DNA of 41,454 bases, from the NCBI GenBank assembly GCA_903929455.1, contig CAIYVA010000115.1, positions 1 through 41,454 of the forward strand. The letters run 5' to 3'. This stretch comes from an uncultured Pseudomonadota bacterium. GTDB taxonomy: Bacteria; Pseudomonadota; Gammaproteobacteria; Steroidobacterales; Steroidobacteraceae. A program made the translations under genes and the position numbers. Shown here piece by piece: positions 24,422-33,613 of the stretch. A model generated the notes under the pieces. That model worked only from the letters and a program-made list of their open reading frames with translations, searched no databases and had not been told where the DNA came from. Each line of letters begins with the position of its first letter. The first letter of the stretch is position 1.

Positions 24422-25771
24422 ATGAGCGCTGTGACCCCGCTACACCCTGATCACCAAGCCGCCGAGCTGCGCGCCTGGTGGATGCCATTTACCCATAACC
24501 GATATTTTAAAGCCGCCCCACGCATCATCTCGTCGGCGAAAGGCGCCTACTACACGCTCAAAGATGGTCGGCGCCTGTTCGACTGCTTATCCGGCTTGTG
24601 GTGTTCGCCATTAGGTCACTCGCATCCCCGTGTGGTGGAAGCGGTGCAGCGGCAGATCGAGACGCTGGATTTTTCCCCTAGTTTCCAGATGGGACATGAG
24701 GGCGCTTTTACATTGGCAACGCGCATCGCCGAGCTCGCCGGACGCCCTAATGACCGCGTGTTCTTTGTGAACTCAGGGTCAGAGGCGGTAGACACCGCGC
24801 TTAAGATTGCCGTTGCCTATCACCGGCAACGCGGTGATGCCGCGCGTACCCGCATCATCGGTCGTGAGCGTGGCTACCATGGCGTTGGCATGGGTGGAAT
24901 CTCGGTCGGCGGTATGGTGGCGAATCGAAAGATGTTTTCGCCCTTGATGATTCCGGGTGTCGATCATCTGCCACACACCTACAATCCTGCCGAGATGGCT
25001 TATTCAAAGGGGCAGCCTGATTGGGGTGTACACCTCGTTGAGGAGTTGGAGCGCATCGTTGCGTTGCACGATGCCTCGACCATTGCGGCCGTGATTGTTG
25101 AGCCGATGCAAGGCTCAACCGGTGTGATCGTGCCGCCTAAGGGCTACTTAAACCGGTTACGGGAGATCTGTACCAAGCACGGTATTTTGCTGATTTTTGA
25201 TGAAGTGATCACGGGCTTCGGTCGTCTAGGAACGCCGTTTGGTGCTGACTTCTTCGGTGTGCAGCCGGATCTGACCACGTTCGCTAAAGCGGTCAACAAT
25301 GCCACGGTACCGCTGGGTGGTGTCATCGTGCGGGATGATATTCATCAGGCCTTCATGAACGGACCCGAACATATGATCGAGTTCTTTCATGGCTATACCT
25401 ATTCAGCGCATCCACTGGGAGTAGCCGCTGCCTTGGCCACGATGGATGTGATGCGTGATGAAAAGCTGATCGCGAAAGCCGCTGAGCTTGCGCCGGTTCT
25501 GGAGCGCGCGTTGCACACGCTGCGCGGCGAGCCGCATGTGATCGACATTCGCAATCTTGGGTTAGCGGGCGCTGTGGAGTTGGCATCGATTGCTGGCAAG
25601 CCCGGTTTGCGTGCCATACAAGCGTTTGAGAATGCCTTGAATGAAGGTCAGATGGTGCGCTTCAGTGGAGAAATTCTGGCGGTGGCGCCACCGTTCATCA
25701 GTACGGCTGCTGAAGTGGAAGCGATGGTTGAAGGTATTCGACGTGCGCTCCGCGCATTGCCGGCTGAATAG
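24422..25771 (+). CDS. Omega-amino acid (beta-alanine):pyruvate aminotransferase
   Basis: Class III PLP aminotransferase of 449 residues. It resembles the Pseudomonas beta-alanine:pyruvate enzyme throughout: [16 protein letters not shown] at the N-terminus, [66 protein letters not shown], and the PLP lysine in [16 protein letters not shown]. The predicted reaction is beta-alanine + pyruvate to malonate semialdehyde + alanine, although GABA, taurine or aryl amines are possible. AAGGAGAG lies 6 bp before the ATG at 24422. The downstream semialdehyde dehydrogenase starts 11 bp after the stop, so the two form an operon facing away from the MocR gene. Confidence 0.9.
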   Translation: MSAVTPLHPDHQAAELRAWWMPFTHNRYFKAAPRIISSAKGAYYTLKDGRRLFDCLSGLWCSPLGHSHPRVVEAVQRQIETLDFSPSFQMGHEGAFTLATRIAELAGRPNDRVFFVNSGSEAVDTALKIAVAYHRQRGDAARTRIIGRERGYHGVGMGGISVGGMVANRKMFSPLMIPGVDHLPHTYNPAEMAYSKGQPDWGVHLVEELERIVALHDASTIAAVIVEPMQGSTGVIVPPKGYLNRLREICTKHGILLIFDEVITGFGRLGTPFGADFFGVQPDLTTFAKAVNNATVPLGGVIVRDDIHQAFMNGPEHMIEFFHGYTYSAHPLGVAAALATMDVMRDEKLIAKAAELAPVLERALHTLRGEPHVIDIRNLGLAGAVELASIAGKPGLRAIQAFENALNEGQMVRFSGEILAVAPPFISTAAEVEAMVEGIRRALRALPAE

Positions 25772-25782
25772 GGGATTATGTA

Positions 25783-27315
25783 ATGAATGCGCAGGTCAAT
25801 AAAAGCGTCATGGACGCTCCCGCGGTGGTTGGTCACTACATCGACGGCAAATTGGTGTCGGCGGGGAATGCGAAGCGTCAGCCCGTTTACAACCCCTCGC
25901 TGGGTCGCCCGGTACGTGAGGTGGTGCTGGCGAGTGTGAGCGATGTCGATGCTGCAGTGCGCAGTGCTAAGGCTGCTCAGCCCGCGTGGGGTCGCACACC
26001 GGCTTTGCAGCGTGCGCGTGTACTGTTTCGCTTTAAGGAGTTGCTGGTTCAGCACAACAAACTATTAGCGCGCACCTTGTCTGAGGAGCACGGTAAGACG
26101 CTGCCTGATGCGGAAGGCGAGCTGACGCGCGGTATGGAAGTGGTTGAGTTTGCGTGCGGCGCACCTCAGTTGTTGAAAGGTGAGTTCAGCGAGAATGTGG
26201 GTACAGGGGTCGATAGCTTCGGTATTCGCCAACCGCTCGGTGTGGTTGCTGGCATCACGCCATTTAACTTTCCAGCGATGGTGCCGATGTGGATGTTTCC
26301 GGTTGCCTTGGCCTGCGGCAATGCCTTTATTTTAAAACCGTCTGAGCGCGATCCCTCCATGTCTCTTCTATTGGCGGACTTGCTCACTCAGGCGGGCCTG
26401 CCACCGGGCGTCTTCAATGTAGTGCAGGGCGATAAAGTCGCGGTCGATGCCATCTTGGCGCATCCCGATATTGCGGCGGTGAGCTTCGTCGGCTCAACAC
26501 CGATTGCACGCTATATTCAGGCGCAGGGCATTCAGCACGGCAAGCGCGTGCAAGCGTTAGGTGGCGCTAAGAATCATGCCGTGGTGATGCCGGATGCCGA
26601 TATTGATGGGGCGGCTGAAGCCATCATCGGTGCTGCGTATGGTTCGGCGGGCGAACGCTGTATGGCGATTTCAGTGGTGGTTGCTGTTGGCGAACAAACA
26701 GCGGATGCGCTAGTCGCTAAGCTCACTGCTCGGGTCAAGACATTGACGGTGGGTGCGCCGGATGCCCCTGGCGTCGATCTGGGTCCCTTGGTCACATCGA
26801 TCGCGCAGGAACGAGTCACGGCCTATATCGCTGATGGAGTCTCAGAGGGCGCTCAGCTGGTGATCGACGGTCGTGGCGTGAAGGTCCCGGGTCGCGAAGA
26901 CGGCTTCTATGTGGGGCCGACCTTGTTTGATCGGGTATCGACCAGTGCACGAATTTATCGTGAAGAAATCTTCGGTCCGGTACTGTGTGTGGTGCGTGTG
27001 TCTGAGTACGCGGACGCGGTGCAGTTGATCAACGCACATGAGTTTGCCAACGGCACAGCCGTCTTCACGCGCAGCGGTGCGGTGGCGCATGCATTCACGC
27101 GGGATATCGATGTGGGTATGGTCGGTATTAACGTGCCGATCCCGGTGCCGATGGCTTTTCATAGTTTCGGTGGCTGGCGCAGTTCTTTATTTGGTGATCA
27201 TCATATGCATGGCCCTGAGGGGATTCGTTTCTACACGCGCCTTAAGACAGTGACTCAGCGTTGGCCTGAGCCTGAGTCTGTGCGGGCAGATTTTTCAATG
27301 CCGACGATGAAGTAA
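25783..27315 (+). CDS. mmsA: CoA-acylating methylmalonate/malonate-semialdehyde dehydrogenase
   Basis: Aldehyde dehydrogenase superfamily enzyme of 510 residues that converts malonate or methylmalonate semialdehyde with NAD and CoA to acetyl- or propionyl-CoA and CO2. MmsA traits are [66 protein letters not shown] and the catalytic Cys293 in AGERCMAIS, where glycine replaces the general-base glutamate of ordinary ALDHs. The C-terminal [20 protein letters not shown] is also characteristic. It is coupled to the omega-aminotransferase 11 bp upstream and followed by an intrinsic terminator. Together they form a beta-alanine degradation unit; no valine-pathway mmsB is adjacent. Confidence 0.95.
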   Translation: MNAQVNKSVMDAPAVVGHYIDGKLVSAGNAKRQPVYNPSLGRPVREVVLASVSDVDAAVRSAKAAQPAWGRTPALQRARVLFRFKELLVQHNKLLARTLSEEHGKTLPDAEGELTRGMEVVEFACGAPQLLKGEFSENVGTGVDSFGIRQPLGVVAGITPFNFPAMVPMWMFPVALACGNAFILKPSERDPSMSLLLADLLTQAGLPPGVFNVVQGDKVAVDAILAHPDIAAVSFVGSTPIARYIQAQGIQHGKRVQALGGAKNHAVVMPDADIDGAAEAIIGAAYGSAGERCMAISVVVAVGEQTADALVAKLTARVKTLTVGAPDAPGVDLGPLVTSIAQERVTAYIADGVSEGAQLVIDGRGVKVPGREDGFYVGPTLFDRVSTSARIYREEIFGPVLCVVRVSEYADAVQLINAHEFANGTAVFTRSGAVAHAFTRDIDVGMVGINVPIPVPMAFHSFGGWRSSLFGDHHMHGPEGIRFYTRLKTVTQRWPEPESVRADFSMPTMK

Positions 27316-27324
27316 ATGAATGAC

Positions 27325-27352
27325 GGCCCCGGGTGATCCGGGGCCTTCTTTG
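27325..27352 (+). terminator. Intrinsic terminator after mmsA
   Basis: GGCCCCGG (27325-27332) pairs perfectly with CCGGGGCC (27338-27345) around a 5-nt loop, followed by TTCTTTG, 10 bp after the mmsA stop. A GC-rich stem with a T-rich tail is a typical Rho-independent terminator and separates this operon from the next ALDH gene. Confidence 0.85.
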
Positions 27353-27444
27353 ACTGCCCTTGGCTACCCCAGTGATGGTTGCTCAATCCTGCCAGGCGGC
27401 GCGCCGCTATCATTAGCAATAGGCTCTGAGGCATCATATTCGGT

Positions 27445-28845
27445 ATGGCAGACCCTAAGATTATTGAGCCTTCTAAGATACTGATTGCCGGCGAGTGGGT
27501 GTTGTCAGCCAGTGCTGACTGCGTCGATCTGAAAGATCCCACCCGCCTGCAGCTGATCGGGCGAGTGCCGTCGTGCGGCCAGAGTGATGTTGGTCGTGCA
27601 CTGGACGCTGCGACGGCTGCGGCAGCCGTTTGGGCCCACATCCCGCGTGCTGAGAAGGTGCAACGGTTGGTGGCCATCGGCACTCAAGTGCGTGTGCATG
27701 CAAAAGCCTTGGCTGACTGTCTGGCACTCGAGAGTGGCAAGCCGCTGATGGAAGCGTATGACTGCGTACGTGCGGTCGCCGAGCGATTTGAGACACCAGA
27801 GTCCTGTGTCTCTAGCGCCTCCTTGCGACCGTCAACCGTCACAGTAGTGCTGACTCCGCAGTCAGCGCCTTTATTAATGCTCGCGTACTTTGTGGTGCCC
27901 GCGCTGATGGCTGGTTCAGCGGTCGTGATTAAGCCGCCGCAGGCGTGTCCGCTATCGACGCTATTATTGGGGCGCTTGCTACAGCACTTACCAAGCGGGG
28001 TCGTGAGTATCGTTACCGGTGGTGCACAGACCGGTCAGCAGTTAGCGGCCGCTTCGCAGGTGGCGACGGTCGCCTTCGCAGGATCCGCCGGCGTCGGGCG
28101 AGCGATCGAAACGGCCGTGATTGGAGCAGGCAAAGGTTTTTGGGGTGAGCTTGGATCCTCCGATGCCGTGTTGGTCTGTGCGGATAGTCCACTGGATACC
28201 GTGGTGCCAGCACTGGTCTGGGCAAGGCTGCGCAATGTCGGACGATCCTGTTTGGCGCCTAAGCGCATTTATCTCGAGCGCTCCATTGCCGATGAGTTTG
28301 TGCTGCAAGCGCACCTCTGTCTGGCGGATATTGAGTTTGGTGATCCATTGTTGTCGTCGACTGACGTGGGTCCTCTCGCCTCTTTGGAGGCCATTCGCCG
28401 AGTCGAAGACCAGGTTGCCTACTCAATGAAAGCGGGTGCTCGTTTAGTGGTTGGCGGTATGCGTTTTAGGCCCGCCGGTCTCCCCGGGTTCTTTTTTCAG
28501 CCAACCATTTTGACTGGGGCGAGTGACACCATGCGGGTGATGCGTGAAGAGGTTTTGGGCCCAGTCCTTACGATTCAGGTGGTCGATGATATAGCGACGG
28601 CGATGACATCACAGCTTGCGGCTGGGCTGGGTCGGCGCATTGGTGTCTTTACGCAAGATGTGGCGCGCGTGGCTGATCTGTCTGCGCGCGTACCCGCGTG
28701 TTCTGTGTGGGTTAATCAGCCGCTGACCGATGCCGACGTGTATGGCGTAACATCGCTAGAGGCTTCGGCGGCAGATGCTGACCGTCGTTGGCCAGCGGTT
28801 GGATTTCCTTATAAGCATAGGCCTGCACCGGATCAGGACACATGA
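27445..28845 (+). CDS. Atypical aldehyde dehydrogenase-family protein lacking the oxyanion-hole Asn
   Basis: ALDH-fold protein of 466 residues. The catalytic Cys269 (NVGRSCLAP), general-base Glu235 (GELGSSDA), NAD-contacting Lys163 (VVIKPP), FAGSAGVG and EEVLGPVL are all present, and the 34-residue Cys-Glu spacing is canonical. The usual TPWNFP motif reads TPQSAP, so the conserved Asn, which stabilises the thiohemiacetal, is Ser140. The loop around the usual N-x-x-x-GLAAGVFT is also changed (LAAGLGRRIGVFTQD). It may be a slow or redirected dehydrogenase or a specialised one. Its stop overlaps the start of an amine-oxidase-like gene (ATGA), so its substrate is probably the aldehyde released by that oxidase (inference). 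Confidence 0.8.
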   Translation: MADPKIIEPSKILIAGEWVLSASADCVDLKDPTRLQLIGRVPSCGQSDVGRALDAATAAAAVWAHIPRAEKVQRLVAIGTQVRVHAKALADCLALESGKPLMEAYDCVRAVAERFETPESCVSSASLRPSTVTVVLTPQSAPLLMLAYFVVPALMAGSAVVIKPPQACPLSTLLLGRLLQHLPSGVVSIVTGGAQTGQQLAAASQVATVAFAGSAGVGRAIETAVIGAGKGFWGELGSSDAVLVCADSPLDTVVPALVWARLRNVGRSCLAPKRIYLERSIADEFVLQAHLCLADIEFGDPLLSSTDVGPLASLEAIRRVEDQVAYSMKAGARLVVGGMRFRPAGLPGFFFQPTILTGASDTMRVMREEVLGPVLTIQVVDDIATAMTSQLAAGLGRRIGVFTQDVARVADLSARVPACSVWVNQPLTDADVYGVTSLEASAADADRRWPAVGFPYKHRPAPDQDT

Positions 28846-30137
28846 TGACCTTGCTGGCCCAAGATTATTCAGAAATCCCCTTATGGCAAAACGATGCGCG
28901 TCATCCAGAGCCACGGGTCCTGCCGCTGCCCTCTGCGGTGGATGTGCTGGTGGTCGGGAGTGGTTATACCGGCACCACAGCCGCCTATGAAACCGCACAG
29001 GCGGGACACGTCACGCTGGTTTTAGATAGTGGGCCAATCGGTGGGGGTTGCTCATCTCGCAACGGTGGGCATGTCTCGTTTAGCCTAAAGCCTAGCCATG
29101 AGGCATTGTCGGTGAAGCACGGCAAAGTGATCGCGGATCGCTTGTATGCCGAGGGCTTGGAGGCTATGACGTCTTTGTCTGCCTATGTGCGGGACGAGCA
29201 GGTCAGTTGCGACTGGCGCCGCGTTGGCGGTTTCGTAGGCGCGCATACCCGCGGTCATTATGATCGTTTAGTACGTGAGGCTGAGCATCAAGCCGCTGGA
29301 TTCGAGTTGCCGTTTGAGGTGATTCCTAAGGCGCGTCAGCGAGAGGAAATCGATTCGCCGCTTTATCACGGCGGTGTTTTGTACCCTGACGAGATGGCTG
29401 TGCATCCTTTGAAGTTGATGGTCTCTCTGTATGAGCGCGCTGCACGTGTTGGTGCGCAGTTTCGCAGCCATTGCGCTGTGCACGCGATAAATAAAAGCAC
29501 AACTGGTTTTGATGTGTTGACGGCTGATGGTGTGGTACATGCGCGGCAGGTATTAATCGCTACCAATGGATATACCAACTCGCTGTCGCCGTGGCATCAG
29601 CGTCGTGTGATGCCGATAGGCAGTTACATTTTGGCGACGCAAGAGATGGATCCGAGCGTGTTAGCGCAACTGATCCCGCGTGGTCGAAATATTGGTGATA
29701 CGCGGCGAGTCATTACCTATGTGCGTCCCTCGCACGATGGACGTCGCTTGATATTTGGGGGTCGTGCCGCTGCGGGCGAATCAGATGTCACGCGCTGTGT
29801 GCCTCGCCTGCACGCCATGATGACTGAGATGTTTCCCTCATTGCGTGCGGTGCGCGTCAGTCGAGCGTGGATGGGCTATGTCGGTTTTACTTTCGACAAG
29901 CTTCCGCATTTTGGGCAACAGGATGGGGTTTTTTATTCTATGGGTTACTGTGGCCAGGGTGTGAACTTGGCGACCTACTATGGACGAAAAATGGGCTTAC
30001 GTCTGGCAGGCAAGCCCGGCGGTGAGACCGCTTTAGAGGGCATGGTGTTTCCCGCTAGGCCTTATTACCACGGCAAGCCTTGGTTTCTGCCTGCGGCAGT
30101 GGCCGCTTATCGAGTAGCGGATGCCTTAGGCATCTAG
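28842..30137 (+). CDS. FAD-dependent amine oxidoreductase (DAO family, PuuB-like)
   Basis: Flavoprotein of 431 residues in the D-amino-acid-oxidase/glycine-oxidase superfamily. The FAD dinucleotide motif is VVGSGYTGTTAAYETAQAG, followed by GGGCSSRNGGHVS, VLIATNGYTN and GYCGQGVNLATYYGRKMG near the C-terminus. Length and motif set match gamma-glutamylputrescine oxidase (PuuB) and related secondary-amine oxidases, but the substrate is unproven. The gene overlaps the preceding aldehyde dehydrogenase by 4 bp, giving the oxidase-plus-dehydrogenase pairing common in polyamine and betaine catabolism. An ornithine-type decarboxylase is encoded 14 kb away, but a functional link is speculative. Confidence 0.87.
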   Translation: MMTLLAQDYSEIPLWQNDARHPEPRVLPLPSAVDVLVVGSGYTGTTAAYETAQAGHVTLVLDSGPIGGGCSSRNGGHVSFSLKPSHEALSVKHGKVIADRLYAEGLEAMTSLSAYVRDEQVSCDWRRVGGFVGAHTRGHYDRLVREAEHQAAGFELPFEVIPKARQREEIDSPLYHGGVLYPDEMAVHPLKLMVSLYERAARVGAQFRSHCAVHAINKSTTGFDVLTADGVVHARQVLIATNGYTNSLSPWHQRRVMPIGSYILATQEMDPSVLAQLIPRGRNIGDTRRVITYVRPSHDGRRLIFGGRAAAGESDVTRCVPRLHAMMTEMFPSLRAVRVSRAWMGYVGFTFDKLPHFGQQDGVFYSMGYCGQGVNLATYYGRKMGLRLAGKPGGETALEGMVFPARPYYHGKPWFLPAAVAAYRVADALGI

Positions 30138-30204
30138 ACCAGCGACTTAGAAAACACCACCCAACCCGATGCCTTGATGTGAGGGTCGTCAGTCGCAGAT
30201 TAGG

Positions 30205-31206
30205 CTAGTCGCGACTGCTGGCATGATCGAGCAGTGATCGTCGAGCGTGGTGTGCTTTTTGGTGGGGCGTGCGCAAAAGCGCAGGCACGGGGAAGCGCCA
30301 ACGCACGCGCGGTCGGTTTGGTGTGCCACCCGGTGTAAACTGCGTGCGTAGCGCTTTAGGCCATTCAACCTGAGCTTCGGCAGTGGAGGCATCGATGCCG
30401 CCAAGTGCATAGGTTCGGTTACGAAGCTCTTTGGACAGTTGCACGCGATCCAACCCTTCAGGGAAGGATGCGTATGAGATTGGCTTACCAACTCGCATGA
30501 CGATGTCGTCATTTAGTCGCCGCATGTTTTCGCCGATGAGCATTCCCCAGCGCAGCACCACGTTGATATGGCTGACCATCTGGAAGATGCGCCCGTGTTG
30601 ACCACTGAACCACACGGGTAACACATCGCAACGCGTCCGCGATAATAGTTGTGCTGCGAACGGATGCCAGCTGACATCCATGGCCTGCGTGCGGCCCAAA
30701 AAATCTGCAGAAGTGGAAATGCCGCCGGCGGGGAAAATGATGAGCACGCCACCATTCTCTAGCACCCGACGCGCCTCAGCACGCCCAGCGACGTTCGTTT
30801 GCTGGGCCTCACGGGTGCCGGTGAAGTCGAGTGGGATCGCGTGTGGTCCCATTTCGGGCACGTAACGGCCGCCGTTCAGCATAATCTTGAAATCTTTACG
30901 CACTTGGCTGATCAGTGAGCACAGCAAAAGCCCGTCAATGATGCCAAACGGATGGTTAGCGACCACCAGTAGGGCGCCGGTTGCTGGTATTCGGCGAATG
31001 GACTCGCGATCCAGGTTATGGGTAAGCCCAAGCGCTTTGGCACCGTCTAACCAAAAGCTCTCGTTGCGCTTGGATTGAGTTCGGTAGCGGTTGAACTGTT
31101 GCTGCAGTCGCTGTTGTCCCGACAGTTTTTCAATGATTCTAATGAGCATTGCCTGGGTCGGCGTGACTTCGCTATCGGCCATGGAGTAGGGTTTTTCGCT
31201 GTCCAT
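30205..31206 (-). CDS. PlsC-like lysophospholipid acyltransferase family protein
   Basis: Glycerolipid acyltransferase-like protein of 333 residues. The catalytic H-x4-D motif appears as [15 protein letters not shown], the second block as [12 protein letters not shown], the third as [10 protein letters not shown], and the fourth near [13 protein letters not shown]. The family includes 1-acyl-glycerol-3-phosphate acyltransferases and ornithine-lipid OlsA/OlsB-type enzymes; the long N-terminal helix ([17 protein letters not shown]) points to the hemolysin-like acyltransferase group, not to the short housekeeping PlsC. The ATG at 31206 follows GGGAAA; upstream in-frame ATGs lack one. The C-terminal 50 residues are Arg/His-rich and not conserved to my knowledge. 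Confidence 0.83.
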   Translation of the reverse strand: MDSEKPYSMADSEVTPTQAMLIRIIEKLSGQQRLQQQFNRYRTQSKRNESFWLDGAKALGLTHNLDRESIRRIPATGALLVVANHPFGIIDGLLLCSLISQVRKDFKIMLNGGRYVPEMGPHAIPLDFTGTREAQQTNVAGRAEARRVLENGGVLIIFPAGGISTSADFLGRTQAMDVSWHPFAAQLLSRTRCDVLPVWFSGQHGRIFQMVSHINVVLRWGMLIGENMRRLNDDIVMRVGKPISYASFPEGLDRVQLSKELRNRTYALGGIDASTAEAQVEWPKALRTQFTPGGTPNRPRVRWRFPVPALLRTPHQKAHHARRSLLDHASSRD

Positions 31207-31612
31207 AGGAGTTTCCCGTGATGCCATGAGTAACACTGCTCGTCATGCTGTCAGCATGGTGGCTTTTGGCCAGACGTTCAGGCATCTCTGATGGTCATCG
31301 CTCAAAAGCCAACGGAGACATGGTGCCGGTGAATTACTGCAATTATGTGAAAGGTCTGTGACGTCCTGTGGACAGTGGCGTTTCAGGTGCGTAACGGACA
31401 CGTTGCTTGGGGCAACGCGCTGACCGCGGCCTACGGGTAGGCAGGAGCGCGGGCTGCTTCACTGCAGAGACTGCTAAGTGGCTGTTTCGTGGGGAGGGAT
31501 CGGCGTCTCAGTGGCACTTGAAGACTTTACATAAGCTTGTAGGTCTGTCGTTTTTATGGCCCTGCGGCGCTATAATTGCGCGTGATATCCCACTCGCCAT
31601 TGAGGATGAACT
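31207..31612. other. Divergent intergenic region, 406 bp, no gene recognised
   Basis: Spacer between the acyltransferase gene (minus) and the PagL-like gene (plus). It contains the hairpin CGTTGC-TTGGG-GCAACG at about 31400-31416 and a TATAAT near 31571. A 69-codon open frame inside it has no recognisable similarity and no ribosome-binding site, so I do not call it. It could encode a small RNA, but nothing proves this. Confidence 0.4.
31571..31576 (+). promoter_or_regulatory. Consensus -10 element (TATAAT) for the PagL-like gene
   Basis: A perfect TATAAT lies 36 bp before the GTG start and about 25 bp before its GAGGATGA ribosome-binding site, a plausible distance for a short leader. The matching -35 region is poor (GTCGTT with an 18-bp spacer), so activator dependence is possible. 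Confidence 0.5.
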
Positions 31613-32281
31613 GTGAAGCGTATATTAATACTGGTTGCGATTTTATTTAGCGCCACGGCGATCGCCGCTGAGTTAAGCGATGGTGCCGCAAGTCAGTCCG
31701 GCGCTGAGTCAGCATCTACCCAGAGTGGCGCGCTGGATGGACTGTCGGCCTTCTGGAAAGACGTGCATTTGGCGGCTGGGTTTGGGCTCACCTACCGCAC
31801 CCAGGTGACTGGCAAGCTGGTGCCGGTCAGTGCGACCTGGAACGACAATCGGTGGGAGTTCTTTGCGGCCCACTTTCGAGACCAGACCATCAGCGGGCTG
31901 CGGTATCAAGGCTATCCGGCGCACGAGGGTCTAGCACCTCCGATGTGGGCGGCCACCGTCAGCCGGCGCTTTAACTTTGTTGATCGTCCGAAGTTCCAGT
32001 CTTTTGTGGGAATCGGAGCGGCGTATCTGGATACGAATCCCTGCCCAAACTCAGCTACCGCGAATGACCACACGCCGGTGCTCGATTACTACGAGTATGT
32101 CTATCATGGTTGCGACAAACTCAATGGATCGAAACTAAATTACTCGCTGCAACTTGGCATGCGCTTTTATGACAGCCATCGTAGTCATGCCTTGGAATTT
32201 GCCTATCGGCACTTTAGCAATGCGGGCATGACCAGCGGTAACCGGGGTGAGGACTTGCTGACCGCGATGCTGGTGTTTTAA
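31613..32281 (+). CDS. PagL-like lipid A 3-O-deacylase (acyloxyacyl hydrolase family)
   Basis: Predicted outer-membrane beta-barrel lipase of 222 residues that would remove the 3-O acyl chain of lipid A. A signal peptide ends at AIAA-ELS. The C-terminal catalytic region is FAYRHFSNAGMTSGNRGEDL: His200 and Ser202 of the HxSNA motif, and Glu213 near the position of the third catalytic residue of PagL. The chain ends in phenylalanine (LTAMLVF), as expected of barrel proteins. The N-terminal region is Ser/Gly-rich and two cysteines (NPCPNS, YHGCDK) may form a disulfide. GTG at 31613 with GAGGATGA upstream is the start. It is convergent with coaX, overlapping by 4 bp. Confidence 0.78.
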   Translation: MKRILILVAILFSATAIAAELSDGAASQSGAESASTQSGALDGLSAFWKDVHLAAGFGLTYRTQVTGKLVPVSATWNDNRWEFFAAHFRDQTISGLRYQGYPAHEGLAPPMWAATVSRRFNFVDRPKFQSFVGIGAAYLDTNPCPNSATANDHTPVLDYYEYVYHGCDKLNGSKLNYSLQLGMRFYDSHRSHALEFAYRHFSNAGMTSGNRGEDLLTAMLVF

Positions 32282-32967
32282 GTCGCCGTTGTTTGCGCTC
32301 GTGGGTCCAGCGGACTGAGTGCCAGCAGTGAAAGGCCGCGTAAGACCAGATCTTGGCGTAGATCAACGGGTCTGCCAAGCAGGGGCGCAAGCGTTTGTGC
32401 ATCGCCCCCTGCCAATAGGAGTCTGGGAGCGGTTGTGGGCTCCCTCGCTTGCAGCACGTCCAGTGATTGCAGAATGAGTGCTGCCAGCGCTTGGCTCGGC
32501 TGACTGGCCTGCAAATCACTGAGCATCTTAAGGCCTGGGACAATCAAGCCACCCAGATGCAGTCCGTTAGCGCTCAATGCGTCGATGGTCAGTGCAGTGC
32601 CACCACCGACCAGTAGACAAGGGCCGGTATTTTCTTGTCTGGCGGCCAGCAGTGCGAGCCATCGATCGATGCCTAAGCTCGCTGGCTGTCGATACCCATT
32701 CGTCACGCCGAGTTGAGTCGGTTGGGCCTCTGGGTATTCTGGCGTCACTCCGAAGGCGCTTTGCGTAAACGTCGCAAACTCCGCCGCAAAGCTCGGTCCG
32801 CGTACGTTGGCCACTAAGATGCGCTGCGGTCGGTGCTGACTGTCTGCCATGGTTTGTGTCCATGGGGCGGATGCCTCATAGACCGCGGCTTGCATAGGCG
32901 TGAGACCCTGGTCTGACAGCCAGGTCCATTTGATTCGCGTATTACCAGCGTCTACTAACAAGATCAT
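32278..32967 (-). CDS. coaX: Type III pantothenate kinase
   Basis: First enzyme of coenzyme A synthesis, ATP-dependent phosphorylation of pantothenate, in the ASKHA-fold CoaX class (229 aa). The start MILLVDAGNTRIKW provides the phosphate-1 loop with the catalytic Asp. LGIDRWLALLAAR matches the family GxDR motif, GGGTALTIDAL the phosphate-2 motif, GGLIVPGLKML the next conserved block and LLAGGDAQTL the adenosine motif. The ATG at 32967 is chosen for family agreement although its ribosome-binding site is poor; an in-frame GTG at 33000 would extend it by 11 residues. It is divergent from folA with 74 bp between starts, including a TATTAT at 33003-33008 facing folA. Confidence 0.93.
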   Translation of the reverse strand: MILLVDAGNTRIKWTWLSDQGLTPMQAAVYEASAPWTQTMADSQHRPQRILVANVRGPSFAAEFATFTQSAFGVTPEYPEAQPTQLGVTNGYRQPASLGIDRWLALLAARQENTGPCLLVGGGTALTIDALSANGLHLGGLIVPGLKMLSDLQASQPSQALAALILQSLDVLQAREPTTAPRLLLAGGDAQTLAPLLGRPVDLRQDLVLRGLSLLALSPLDPRAQTTAT

Positions 32968-33041
32968 AGAGACTAATTCTAGGCGATTACCGCCTGACAC
33001 GGCTATTATCTCCGCTGTCCTGGTTTGCTCAGTGAATTCCT

Positions 33042-33557
33042 ATGGTTGATCGCGCAATGCCCGTGTCAGGTCCTCGTCTCGAGTTGGTGGTCGCCATGGC
33101 GACGAACGGGGTCATTGGCCGCGACAATGCCTTGCCGTGGCATCTGCCCGCCGATTTGGCTTTTTTTAAGAAAGTCACTTTGGGGCATCCTGTATTGATG
33201 GGACGGCGAACGTGGCAGAGCATCGGTCGTCCGCTGCCTGGGCGCACCAACGTAGTCCTGACCCGCGACCGGGGCTTTGTGGCGGCAGGAGCCGTCGTTG
33301 TGCACTCCCTTGAGTCGGCCCGCGCAGCCGTGGCGGAGGCCGATCGGTTAATGGTGATCGGTGGCGCAGAGTTGTTCGCTTTGTTGCTGCCAGAGGCAGA
33401 GGTATTTCATCTCACGGAGGTGGCTGCTGACATCGCTGGCGATATTGTCTTTCCTGCTTGGTCTAGAGACGAGTGGCAGGAGGAGTGGCGTGAGTCCCAC
33501 CGTCAGGATGAGCGACACGCTTTTGATTTTAGTTTTGTGCGTTTGCGTCGTCGCTGA
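33042..33557 (+). CDS. folA: Dihydrofolate reductase
   Basis: NADPH-dependent reductase that regenerates tetrahydrofolate, closing the thymidylate cycle with ThyA. Length is 171 residues. The core motifs are VVAMATNGVIGRDNALPWHLPADL with the catalytic Asp, VLMGRRTWQSIGRPLPGRTN and VIGGAELFALLLP. The C-terminus FDFSFVRLRRR is typical. The ATG at 33042 adds about 12 residues before the core, and ATG 33057 is an alternative. It stands alone on its strand between coaX (divergent) and the kynurenine pair (convergent). Confidence 0.96.
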   Translation: MVDRAMPVSGPRLELVVAMATNGVIGRDNALPWHLPADLAFFKKVTLGHPVLMGRRTWQSIGRPLPGRTNVVLTRDRGFVAAGAVVVHSLESARAAVAEADRLMVIGGAELFALLLPEAEVFHLTEVAADIAGDIVFPAWSRDEWQEEWRESHRQDERHAFDFSFVRLRRR

Positions 33558-33613
33558 CGCATGGGTACAACTGGGCGGTGACAGGGCGTGAAAGGCCTAT
33601 TGCCGCCTGAGTC

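Noticed and set aside
31407-31616. 69-codon open frame before the PagL-like gene
   Set aside because: No ribosome-binding site, no recognisable similarity, overlaps the start of the real gene and spans its promoter.
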